Shown here: in pieces, positions 9,201 through 18,705 of the stretch
Layout: every line of letters begins with the position of its first letter
Position numbering within the stretch: position 1 is the first letter of the stretch
Assembly: GCA_041497995.1 (NCBI GenBank)
Contig: JBGQHM010000040.1
Location: 1 to 28,190 of the forward strand
Reading direction: 5' to 3'
From: DATKMS01 sp041497995
GTDB taxonomy: Bacteria > Desulfobacterota > Binatia > HRBIN30
DNA: 28,190 nt
Translations under genes and position numbers: made by a program
Notes under the pieces: generated by a model
What the model was told of the DNA's origin: nothing
Seen by the model: the letters and a program-made list of their open reading frames with translations, nothing else
Databases searched by the model: none

Positions 9201-9391
9201 CCAACCGGTCCATTGGCGTCGTGGTGATGGGTGGCCAGACACTGTGTCTGTTCATCACGCTGCTGCTCACGCCGGTGGCGTACTCGTTGTTCGAGGATCT
9301 GCGCACCTGGCGGCCCAGGCGTCGCGTGCGCGTGCAGCAGACTGCGCCCAGCGCGGCGCTCCCGCAGCCACGCAGCGCGACCCTGGGCTGA
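6278..9391 (+). CDS. RND-family inner-membrane efflux transporter (AcrB/MexB-like)
   Basis: A proton-driven inner-membrane pump, 1037 residues, the full family length. An N-terminal transmembrane helix (about 12-32) precedes the first periplasmic porter/docking region (about 35-330). The TM2-TM6 block runs about 335-490, a second periplasmic region about 545-850 and TM8-TM12 about 853-1015. The proton relay is intact: Asp399-Asp400 in GIVIDDAIVV (TM4) and Lys916 or Lys917 in GVVKKNAIL (TM10). This fits the HAE1/multidrug type. No periplasmic adaptor or TolC-like gene is next to it; the following gene is convergent, so partners must come from elsewhere. Substrate unknown. Confidence 0.95.
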   Translation: MILADVSVRRPVFATMGIGALVVMGIFAYRSLVVDLFPKTDIPVVAITTTLAGAGPEEMEARVTKVIEEAVNTVGGIDEMRSVTLEGFSRVIVMFLLERNLEAAAQDVRDKIGAALKQLPDGTDPPVVEKFDPDTTPVVFLSVSGDRALRELTEVAKKQVKEHLESLPGVGAIKIVGGREREVQVVADAHRLDAYGLTIADVARALATQNVEVPAGRVSTSDHEATLRTLGRIGTVADFQHIVVATRGGTPIRISDIGRVLDGVVEPRSLSRYNGRNALTLLVRKQSGANTVSTVDAVAERLEEIRKTLPPGVQVTVTRNQADFVRTALNEVQKHLIIGALLASIVVFAFMGDWRATLIAAVAIPCSIITTFTLMKVMGFSLNWLTLLALTLSVGIVIDDAIVVLENIFRFIEEKHMSPFEAARAATAEVGLAVSATTLSLVVIFVPVAFIPGIMGSFLESFGLTMAGAIMVSLLVGFTLTPMLASRFLRPHAGKGLSREAWFFRPIDRSYTAVLRWSMRHRWLVVVAAMLTIAAIPLIGRIVGTSFIPEDDRGDFEVNIKTPPGYTLTRTDAVVRDIERQVQVLPGIAHLTVNVGSPDTDSVTTAQMVVVMHHIEERTVTQFDVMTQVRKILRDYPELRASVDQPPPMSGSGMRSAEIVYNVEGPDLDVLERLAGQVRDIMTSTPGIVDVDTTSEPGKPEVQVRINRAKAADLGVAVSDIAMSLRTMVQGDTVTTFKDGLDLYDVRLRLQEGDRSDPRSLGQLMVPSSRLGRVRLDSVVDAVRGTGPAQIDRRNRERQISLLANMAPGQALGDALRSVDRRVHQLDIPAGYRTGVTGMGKLLNETISGFQLAFLLSLIFMYMVLASQFESFLHPITILLSLPLAVPFALVSLWMVGATLNMFSALGILLLFGVVKKNAILQIDHTIGLRADGMAMSEAIIQANRERLRPILMTTISLVAGMIPLVFSSGDGAVTNRSIGVVVMGGQTLCLFITLLLTPVAYSLFEDLRTWRPRRRVRVQQTAPSAALPQPRSATLG

Positions 9392-9486
9392 TTCACCGCG
9401 GACAGGCGTCAGAACGGGGTGGCCGCAACTCATGCCGCCGCGGCGCCGGGCTCGAATGCTCCACGGCAGAACGTGTAGCGGTATAC

Positions 9487-12400
9487 TCATGGCTTCCGTG
9501 CGGTGCGCCGGCGGGCTGCGCGAGGTACGACGCCCGCAGGGTCGTTCGGCGCAGGCCGTGCGGGATCGGAGTCCGCGAACATCTCCGCAACCGCCCGCAG
9601 CAACTCGTCCAGACCAAATGGTTTGCCGAGGAACCGAGCGCCCGGGATTTCCGACGGATCGAGCCGTTCCGCGTAGTAGCCGGAGACAAAGAGCACGCGC
9701 AGGGCAGGGTACGCCTCCAGGAGGCGACGTGCCAGCGCGTACCCACTCCCGCCAGGCATGATGACATCGGTCACCAGGAGGTCGAGCCTTCTATCGCTGC
9801 GCGCCGCCACCGCAAGTGCGTCCTCGCTTTGCGCGGCGCTGTACACCCAATATCCCGACTCTGCCAAGGCACGCACCAGCACGTCCCGTACGTTCTCATC
9901 ATCCTCCGCAACAAGAATGCTCCACTCCTTCTGGGCACGCGACCGTTCCAGCGGCGCAACCGGTTCCGATTCTTCGGTTCGAGCCGCATCACGGTCGTCA
10001 CGTGGGAAGTAAATCTCGAACCGGGTACCCCGTCCGAGCTCGCTGGCACACGCAACGTAGCCGGCGTGTTGCTTCACGATGCCGTAGACCGTCGCCAATC
10101 CGAGCCCCGTCCCTTTGCCGTGGCCCTTGGTGGTAAAGAAGGGCTCGAAGACGTGGTCCTGTACTTCCAAAGGCATGCCCGGCCCATCGTCGCTGACGAC
10201 CAACGCCACATAGAGCCCAGGACGGACACCTTCTGGGAGCGCGTGCGTCCACCGATCGAGCTCCACGTTTCCCGTCTCGATCGTCACTGTCTGCCCGAGA
10301 GTTGGCTCCCCACCAGGCACCATCGCGTCGCGCGCGTTGCCCACAAGGTTCATCAGTACCTGCTCGATCTGACTGCGATCGACGCTGACTGGCCAGAGAT
10401 CGGGCGCGCCGTGTATGCGCAAGAGCATCTGCTCGCCCAGCAGCAAGCGCAGCATCGGTGCCATTTCGGTGATGAGATCCGCGAGGTTCACAGGCTGAGT
10501 CTCGACGGGCCCGAGCCGGCTGAAGGTGAGGAGCTGACGCACCAGGCGTGCACCCCGTTCGACCGTCTCGCTGATGCGTTGCGCGTCCTCACGCCGTTGA
10601 TCGTTGGTTGGCAGGCTGCTGAGGAGGAACTGCGCACAGCCCTTGATGATGGTGAGCTGGTTGTTGAAGTCATGGGCCACGCCACCGGCGAGCCGCCCGA
10701 TGGCTTCCAGCTTCTGCGCTTGGCGGAGCTCAGCCTCAATTCGCTGGCGCTCGGTGATGTCGCGGCTCACCGTAACGTATCCCACGATGGCGCCGCCGGC
10801 ATCGCGCAACGCCATCACTGCAACTTCGGCGGGGAAGCGCGTGCCTCCCTTGCGCCGCTGAGTGACTTCACCACGGAAGCAACCGGTCTCGGCGATGATG
10901 CGCCCGACCTCCATGGGTTTCTTGTCGATGAACTCCGTCTGCAGGAAATCCTCGGCAGGCTGGCCCAGGGTTTCGGCGGCCGTCCATCCGTACGTCACTT
11001 CTGCGGCACGATTCCAGGCCCGCACTCTGACCTGGGCATCCGAGGCGATGATAGCGTCGCTGACATTGGCCAGCAGGTGAGCCTGGTAGGCAACCTCCGC
11101 CTCGACGCGCTTGCGTGCAGAGATGTCGCGGGTGTTGATGATCATGCCCGCCACGACCGGATCTTCCAGCGCGTTTTTCGCGATGCCTTCGAGATAGCAC
11201 CACGAGCCGTCGCGGTGCCGAAAGCGGAACTCTGCCGCGCTCGTCCCCGCCTCGAGAACCGCGTGCTGGAAGGTTTCCAGCAGTAGCGTCACGTCGTCGG
11301 GATGAACGAAGTCAAAGGCGCTCTGGCCGACGATCTCCTCCGGCTGATATCCCAGGACGCGCATATGGGAGGGACTGGCATACCGAATGGTTCCATCGTT
11401 GCTGAGAATCGAGATGAGATCCGAGGCGTTTTCGATCAGCGCCCGGAAGTGTCGCTCGCTGCGCAGCAGCGCCTCCTCCGCGCGTACACGGTTTGTGACG
11501 TCCGTGGTGGTACCCGTAAGACCAATCACGGTCCCGTGCGCGTCACGCAGGACGGTGGCGTTCGTGCGGTGCACGAGCATTCGGCCGTCCTTGTGTACCG
11601 CTTCAAATTGATAGCCATGGTAGTGGCCGTCGATACGAATACGCTCAAGTGCCTCCAGCGCCCGTCTCTGTTCACTGGGTGTCAGGAAATCCGTGAACGG
11701 ACGCCCGATGAGCTCATCCGGCTCATATCCCAGCAGGGACCGTACGGCGCGGTTGACGAAGGTGTAGCGCCCTTCAGCATCGACTGCCCAGATGAGGTCG
11801 TGGGAGGTTTCGACGAGGTTGCGGTAGCGCTCCTCACTGGCGCGCAGCCGCGCTTCGGCCCGCGTGCGTTCGGTGACGTCCACCACCAAGGCGTGGAGAC
11901 CGAGCAGGCTGCCGTCCTCGGCGGTGACTGGGTAGAAGCTCCCTAGCCACACTCCTTGCTCGGTTGGGTTTGCCGGGGAGGCGCCGCGGATCTCCACGTC
12001 AACCCGCGGCTCGCGTCGCTCGAGCGCGCGCCGACACACCTCCTCAATTGTCGCGGCAACCCCTGGGATCACGTCGTGGATGGTGCGGCCGATGTGGGCA
12101 TCGATTGGTTGTCCGTTCATCGCGGCCAGGCGCTCATTGATGCGCACATATCTCAGATTGCAGTCGAGGAAGCAGATGCCGACGGGCGTCGTCCTGTAGA
12201 TGTGCTCGATCTCCGCGAGTTGCTGGTGCACGCGGCGCTCGCTGGCCACCAACGCCGCCGCCGAACCAGTGCGCTCGCGGCGGACCCCGGCCTCGCGCAA
12301 CTCGCGTTCGATGGCGGGCACCAACCGCGTCAGATTGTGCTTACTCACGTAGTCGTGGGCGCCGGCTTTCATCGCCGTCACGGCGACCTCTTCGCCCACC

Positions 12401-12660
12401 TCACCCGACACGATAATGATCGGTACATCGTGGCGGTGTTTCTTGATGACCTGCAGCGCGGCTGGGGCGGTGAGCTGCGGCATGACCCAATCGCACGTGA
12501 TCGCGTCCCACTCGTGCCGGGTGAGCATAGCGTTCAGGGCGTCCGTCGTATCGACGCGCTCCCAAGCCAACTCATAGCCACCCTGGCGCAACTCGCGCAA
12601 CACGAGCAACGCATCATCCTCAGAATCCTCGATCAGTAGAACGCGGAGCGGGGAACCCAT
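9487..12660 (-). CDS. Hybrid sensor histidine kinase: REC-4xPAS-HisKA-HATPase-REC
   Basis: A 1057-residue cytoplasmic signalling protein. The ATG at 12660 is chosen because GGTGGAGG lies 8 nt upstream; a GTG further up (12675) overlaps that site. An N-terminal receiver (about 5-120) has the phospho-acceptor in TCDWVMP. Four PAS/PAC units follow (about 145-640), each ending in a motif such as DVTERTRAE or DITERQRIE. The dimerisation domain holds the phospho-His in GGVAHDFNNQLTII, and the ATPase domain has NARDAM, DDGPGMP and GTGLGLATVYGI. A C-terminal receiver has VTDVIMP. There is no membrane segment. The HDFNN-type box and the C-terminal REC place it with soluble multi-PAS hybrid kinases. 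No cognate regulator is adjacent. Confidence 0.93.
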   Translation of the reverse strand: MGSPLRVLLIEDSEDDALLVLRELRQGGYELAWERVDTTDALNAMLTRHEWDAITCDWVMPQLTAPAALQVIKKHRHDVPIIIVSGEVGEEVAVTAMKAGAHDYVSKHNLTRLVPAIERELREAGVRRERTGSAAALVASERRVHQQLAEIEHIYRTTPVGICFLDCNLRYVRINERLAAMNGQPIDAHIGRTIHDVIPGVAATIEEVCRRALERREPRVDVEIRGASPANPTEQGVWLGSFYPVTAEDGSLLGLHALVVDVTERTRAEARLRASEERYRNLVETSHDLIWAVDAEGRYTFVNRAVRSLLGYEPDELIGRPFTDFLTPSEQRRALEALERIRIDGHYHGYQFEAVHKDGRMLVHRTNATVLRDAHGTVIGLTGTTTDVTNRVRAEEALLRSERHFRALIENASDLISILSNDGTIRYASPSHMRVLGYQPEEIVGQSAFDFVHPDDVTLLLETFQHAVLEAGTSAAEFRFRHRDGSWCYLEGIAKNALEDPVVAGMIINTRDISARKRVEAEVAYQAHLLANVSDAIIASDAQVRVRAWNRAAEVTYGWTAAETLGQPAEDFLQTEFIDKKPMEVGRIIAETGCFRGEVTQRRKGGTRFPAEVAVMALRDAGGAIVGYVTVSRDITERQRIEAELRQAQKLEAIGRLAGGVAHDFNNQLTIIKGCAQFLLSSLPTNDQRREDAQRISETVERGARLVRQLLTFSRLGPVETQPVNLADLITEMAPMLRLLLGEQMLLRIHGAPDLWPVSVDRSQIEQVLMNLVGNARDAMVPGGEPTLGQTVTIETGNVELDRWTHALPEGVRPGLYVALVVSDDGPGMPLEVQDHVFEPFFTTKGHGKGTGLGLATVYGIVKQHAGYVACASELGRGTRFEIYFPRDDRDAARTEESEPVAPLERSRAQKEWSILVAEDDENVRDVLVRALAESGYWVYSAAQSEDALAVAARSDRRLDLLVTDVIMPGGSGYALARRLLEAYPALRVLFVSGYYAERLDPSEIPGARFLGKPFGLDELLRAVAEMFADSDPARPAPNDPAGVVPRAARRRTARKP

Positions 12661-12840
12661 CGCGGCTGCCTCCACCCTACCTGCCCGGTCGCGGCACTTC
12701 GTGACAACACCGAGCGGCTAACTGCGCTCCTATACCTCCAGGCCGAATGAGATGACAAGCTGATTGTTGCAGCCGTCCCGGATTGCCGACGAGTGCCTCG
12801 GGCGTCCGCCCGGCGCTTTCCAGCCAGTCGCGTAGGTTGA

Positions 12841-12897
12841 AACGGCTCGCTTGCGTTCGGCGATGTCCTGAATCTGCGAGGTGAAGTACGGCGGCTC
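12841..12897 (-). pseudogene. Remnant of a PAS/PAC sensor domain
   Basis: In the 260-bp gap between the DUF4301 gene and the hybrid kinase, one minus-strand frame reads PYFTSQIQDIAERKRAV. This is a typical PAC end ('YF-x-SQIQDI-x-ERKRAE'), with no start codon, no PAS core and no continuing domain. The surrounding frame is open for 82 codons but unrelated. It is most simply a decayed piece of a PAS sensor gene, possibly a former relative of the adjacent multi-PAS kinase. Confidence 0.45.
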
Positions 12898-12919
12898 GCT
12901 TTCTTGGCGGCGCGGCCTG

Positions 12920-14470
12920 TTAGCCGAGGAGGTCGTTGACGGTTCTAACCGGGCGAAACGTCGCGGCCGGCACTTCAACGAAGATCGTGTTCCAATTGGC
13001 CATGGCGCCGTTCCACAGCCCAGGGTGTTCCAGCCCCCTCAGCGCTCTGCCGCCGCTGCACTTGTGTGAGATGAACACGGTGGCGGGGTCGACATACCGG
13101 CGCAGGTCGAATGGTTCGCCGCGCCAGTTGCGCACGCCGCAGACGAGATCTACTGGATTGAAGTGCGTGGCGGCACGCAGCATCGCGTGCTGATCGGGCG
13201 CATCGGGATCGACCTGTGCGGTCTCGACGATCTGCAACGTGCACGTACCGTCGGGCGCCTTGACCCAGAAGGGACCGCCCCCTGCGTTGTCTTCGCTGCG
13301 CACCATGCCGCACACCCGCAGCGGCCGGTCCAGCTTGGTAACGAGAAAATCGCGCAGCGCGTCAGCGCCCGCCACTTGGGCCGGCACTCTCACGGAGAGC
13401 ATGTCCCGCGCGAAGTGCAACGCATCACAGATGGCACTCGGTGGACTCGAAGTCTGGCTCAGCAGTGCCAGATGCCGGGAGATCTCGCCCTGGACGTGGA
13501 TGAGGTATCCGCCGAGCACTTTCTTCCAGTGCACCGTCGGGCCTTTGCGATCGTCGGGCACGACATTGTCAATGTTCTTGATGAACACGACGTCGGCGCG
13601 CAGCTCGTTGAGATTCTCGATCAATGCTCCGTGGCCGCCCGGGCCGAACAGCAACTGCCCGGCGGCATCGCGACACAGCTGATTGTCGAGGTCGACCGCC
13701 ACGGTATCGGTGCTCGTGTGCTGCGTCGAGAAGCTGACCTGGAATCGGGAGGCATAGCGCGTCTCATAGTCGGGTCGGACGGTTTCCAGCAGGCGGTGAA
13801 AGCGCTCCACGTATTGTGGCGAAACCGTGAAGTGTAACCGGCACACGCCGGCGCGGTCGCGCACGTAGGCCGCCGCCTCAACGAGGTGCTCCTCGAACGC
13901 CGTGCGATTGCCCCACGCATAGCGGTGGAGCTTGAGCAGGCCCTTGGGTAGCGCCGCGTAGCCGAGGCCGCGGTCAGTTAAAAGGTAGTCGAGGATCGAT
14001 CGGTACTCGCCGCGCTCGACGCACGTTTCAATCGCCAAGCCATCACGTGCCATCACCGCCTTGAGGTCGTCGTAGAATGCGAAGCTCGTCAGGCCGTCTA
14101 TGAAGGTCGTGACACCGCGTCCGACCCCGTCGCCATGTTTGGCCCGGCGCGTCTGCTGTGCAGGTGGAATCTCGACGGACTGTTCACTCGCCGACAGCAG
14201 CGCCTCGAACATCCGGCTGGCCGCACCGGAAGCCGGTGTAAATTTCAGAAAGCGACCCAGCGCACACGCCGCGTCGAAGGCCGAAAGGTCCCTCTGTACC
14301 TCCTCCTCATCCAGCACGCGGATTCCACACCCCGGCAGGCACGGGCGTTCCAGCTTCACATGCCGCGGAGGATGCTTGACCAGTTCAATCTGTCGCTGCA
14401 CCTCGTCCACACTCAGGCCGCGCGCCGCAATCTGTGCCCGATCTTCCTCCCGCATCGGTGTGTCTCTCAT
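12920..14470 (-). CDS. DUF4301-family protein (nucleotidyltransferase-like)
   Basis: A 516-residue cytoplasmic protein matching the family's usual length of about 510. The start at 14470 (MRDTPMREED) is preferred over an upstream extension because the extra 39 residues look random and GGAGAG precedes it. The N-terminal block FLKFTPASGAASRMFEALL resembles the glycine-rich nucleotide loop of sugar-1-phosphate nucleotidyltransferases (x-PAxGxxxRM). Further conserved pieces are LPKGLLKLHRY, FGPGGHGALIENLNEL, VVFIKNIDNVVPD and EDNAGGGPFWVK. The family is uncharacterised biochemically as far as I know. It is divergent from glycogen phosphorylase, so action on a sugar phosphate made from glycogen is an attractive inference, not shown. 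Confidence 0.85.
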   Translation of the reverse strand: MRDTPMREEDRAQIAARGLSVDEVQRQIELVKHPPRHVKLERPCLPGCGIRVLDEEEVQRDLSAFDAACALGRFLKFTPASGAASRMFEALLSASEQSVEIPPAQQTRRAKHGDGVGRGVTTFIDGLTSFAFYDDLKAVMARDGLAIETCVERGEYRSILDYLLTDRGLGYAALPKGLLKLHRYAWGNRTAFEEHLVEAAAYVRDRAGVCRLHFTVSPQYVERFHRLLETVRPDYETRYASRFQVSFSTQHTSTDTVAVDLDNQLCRDAAGQLLFGPGGHGALIENLNELRADVVFIKNIDNVVPDDRKGPTVHWKKVLGGYLIHVQGEISRHLALLSQTSSPPSAICDALHFARDMLSVRVPAQVAGADALRDFLVTKLDRPLRVCGMVRSEDNAGGGPFWVKAPDGTCTLQIVETAQVDPDAPDQHAMLRAATHFNPVDLVCGVRNWRGEPFDLRRYVDPATVFISHKCSGGRALRGLEHPGLWNGAMANWNTIFVEVPAATFRPVRTVNDLLG

Positions 14471-14855
14471 CGACTCATCTCTCCGCGCCGTCCTTATTGA
14501 GCAGGCTGTGTGCCAGCTACCCGGCGAATCACGCTGCCCATCATTGGTGGCGATTGTGTACAAGGAGCTGTTCAAACGCGTACGCAAGCCGCTCCCGGTC
14601 GCACGCCCAGCGGCCCCACGGGCGCACGGAAACCGGCCCCACGATTTCGCGCGCCTATGGCGCCCATACCATGGCGATCAGTCCAGCGTGCATTCGTCGG
14701 ACGCCGGTCCTATACAGGCATGGTGCGTGCTCGCGGTCGAGAGATATACGGCCGGACCAGGAGGAAAATGGGCGACGACGACTCGCACCAGCGTGCCCAC
14801 TTGGAGGCGCTGCGCGCCGGCGTCGGACGTTGAAGGTCGTAGTGGATGGTGATTG
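14471..14855. other. 385-bp divergent intergenic region
   Basis: Separates the DUF4301 gene and glycogen phosphorylase and should carry promoters for both. I see no convincing -35/-10 pair: TATACA (14711-14716) and TATACG (14745-14750) are -10-like on the plus strand but lack good -35 partners. It contains a possible short reading frame at 14768-14833, listed separately. Confidence 0.4.
14768..14833 (+). CDS. Possible 21-residue leader peptide upstream of glycogen phosphorylase
   Basis: ATG at 14768 follows a perfect AGGAGG (14759-14764), though only 3 nt away. It opens a 21-codon frame, MGDDDSHQRAHLEALRAGVGR, ending 22 nt before the glgP ATG. The strong Shine-Dalgarno contrasts with the weak one of glgP, which suggests translational coupling or a leader. 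The peptide matches nothing I know; chance is a real alternative. Confidence 0.25.
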   Translation: MGDDDSHQRAHLEALRAGVGR

Positions 14856-17306
<2,451 letters not shown>

Positions 17307-17307
17307 C

Positions 17308-17325
17308 GGTCCGCGCCTGCGGGCC
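17308..17325. terminator. Hairpin between convergent glgP and kinase genes
   Basis: GGTCCGC (17308-17314), loop GCCT and GCGGGCC (17319-17325) form a 7-bp stem with one G-U pair. It fills most of the 25-bp gap between two convergent stop codons. There is no U-tract, so any terminator role rests on position. Confidence 0.35.
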
Positions 17326-17331
17326 TGAACG

Positions 17332-18438
17332 TTACAGCTTCGGAATCTCGACGGAGAAGATGCTTCCACCTTCCGGGTTGTCGTCGACCCAAACGCGACC
17401 GCCGTGCAGCTCAACGATGCGTTTGACGATCGTTAGGCCCAATCCCGTTCCCCGCACCCCCTTCTTGTCGAAACGCCGGAAGCGGGTGAACAGAGTCGGC
17501 TTGTCCGTTGAGCTGATGCCATCTCCCCAATCTTTCACGGAGGCGCGGTAGCGGTCGTCGCAATCGACAATGTCCACCTCGATGCGTTGCCCTTCCGGTG
17601 AGTACTTGATGGCGTTGCTCAGCAGGTTGGAAAAAACGTCCTCGACAAACCGGTTGACGAGAGCCGGGCATGCGCCCGCGACCCGCCACTCAAGCTGCAT
17701 GCGTTTGCCCTCCAGCGCCGGCGCGAGACCCTCGGCGGCGGCGCGGAACAGCGCAGTGAGGTCGAGGTGCTCACGCTGCAGGTCCCCGGGCTTCTCCAGC
17801 TTGGCGTACAGGCTGGCCGCTTTCAGGACGTCGGCGAGCCTGTCAGCGTTACGTTGCGCGAGGATGAGCCACTCCTGCTCGGGGGCCGTACCGGATGATT
17901 CCTCCACCGCCATGTCCAGTGCGCCCTTGATCACGCTGAGCACGTCGAGCAGGTCGTGACGGATGATGTCAGTGAATAGATCTTTCAGGCGCACCGCTTC
18001 CTCGAGCTGGGCTGTACGCTCGACGAGCGCGCTTTCCAGTCGTTTGCGCGTGATGGCATACTGGATGCTCCGCACTAGACCAGGCGCGTCCACCCGTCCC
18101 TTCACCAGACAGTCCTGCGCGCCGCTCTTGAGCGCCTCGACGCCTGCCTGCTCATCATTCACTCCGGTCAGCACAACGATCGGCAAATGCCCGGCGCTGC
18201 GACGCACCGTGTCCAATGTGGCCGCTCCTACATCGTCCGGAAGTGACAGACCGAGCAGCACGGCATCGAACGACTCGGCCCCCAACCGCTCCAGGCCGGC
18301 AGCTGCGGACTCGACGTACGCGGCATCGAAGCGATGGGGACCCGGCTCCGCGAGGTACTCGCGTATCAGACCTGCGTCTGCAGGATTGCCCTCGATCAGA
18401 AGGACTTTGATGGGATTTGCACTGTCGGTCTGTTCCAT
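17332..18438 (-). CDS. Histidine kinase with degenerate N-terminal receiver domain
   Basis: About 368 residues from the ATG at 18438 (MEQTDSANPIKV); ATGs at 18447 and 18507 are in frame, and no start has a clear Shine-Dalgarno. A receiver-like domain spans about 9-125. Then come a coiled-coil linker (about 128-152), a HisKA domain with His161 in IIRHDLLDVLS and an HATPase domain with NLLSNAIKYSPEG, DWGDGIS and GTGLGLTIVKRIVELHGG. In the receiver the phospho-acceptor Asp is Gly63 (LLGLSLPDD), and one acidic pocket residue is Gly17 (IEGNPAD). The conserved Thr91 and Lys113 remain. It is therefore a pseudo-receiver, while the kinase core looks intact. There is no membrane segment and no partner regulator nearby. 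Confidence 0.9.
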   Translation of the reverse strand: MEQTDSANPIKVLLIEGNPADAGLIREYLAEPGPHRFDAAYVESAAAGLERLGAESFDAVLLGLSLPDDVGAATLDTVRRSAGHLPIVVLTGVNDEQAGVEALKSGAQDCLVKGRVDAPGLVRSIQYAITRKRLESALVERTAQLEEAVRLKDLFTDIIRHDLLDVLSVIKGALDMAVEESSGTAPEQEWLILAQRNADRLADVLKAASLYAKLEKPGDLQREHLDLTALFRAAAEGLAPALEGKRMQLEWRVAGACPALVNRFVEDVFSNLLSNAIKYSPEGQRIEVDIVDCDDRYRASVKDWGDGISSTDKPTLFTRFRRFDKKGVRGTGLGLTIVKRIVELHGGRVWVDDNPEGGSIFSVEIPKL

Positions 18439-18540
18439 ACGCGCCATACCGCCGGCAGCGCGGCGATCAGTGCAATAGTGAATGGGCAACGAGATAGCAA
18501 TCCGCACCGCCGCTCCTCGGCGTCGACGGAGTCACCCGAC

Positions 18541-18633
18541 TCACTGCACGCGCAGCAGCACCTGCACCGAATCGTCCACCTCGTTGATCCAGACGTAGCC
18601 GAGCGCATTACACACCGCGGCGGCGCCTCTCAC
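18541..18633 (-). pseudogene. Small reading frame or gene remnant (30 codons)
   Basis: A GTG-started frame with an in-frame stop just upstream encodes a peptide ending in CNALGYVWINEVDDSVQVLLRVQ. This reads like a natural beta-rich C-terminus rather than random GC-rich translation, but it is too short to name and has no good ribosome-binding site. It sits in the 267-bp gap between the seven-gene operon and the kinase. Confidence 0.25.
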
Positions 18634-18634
18634 C

Positions 18635-18701
18635 TACTGCTGAGCGCGCGTGGCGTGACCACGCCCCCCAGCCGACGCAGGTCACGCGTGACTCAGCAGT
18701 A
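18635..18701. repeat. Large imperfect inverted repeat after the operon
   Basis: Outer arms TACTGCTGAG (18635-18644) and CTCAGCAGTA (18692-18701) pair over 10 bp. Inner arms GCGTGACC (18653-18660) and GGTCACGC (18680-18687) pair over 8 bp around a C-rich 19-nt loop. It starts 5 nt past the stop of the last operon gene. It could terminate or protect the long operon transcript; no U-tract follows. Confidence 0.55.
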
Positions 18702-18705
18702 TTTC

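Noticed and set aside
9244..11286. 680-codon plus-strand frame antisense to the hybrid kinase
   Set aside because: The opposite strand carries clear HATPase, HisKA and PAS motifs; the plus-strand translation is low-complexity and overlaps the pump's 3' end.
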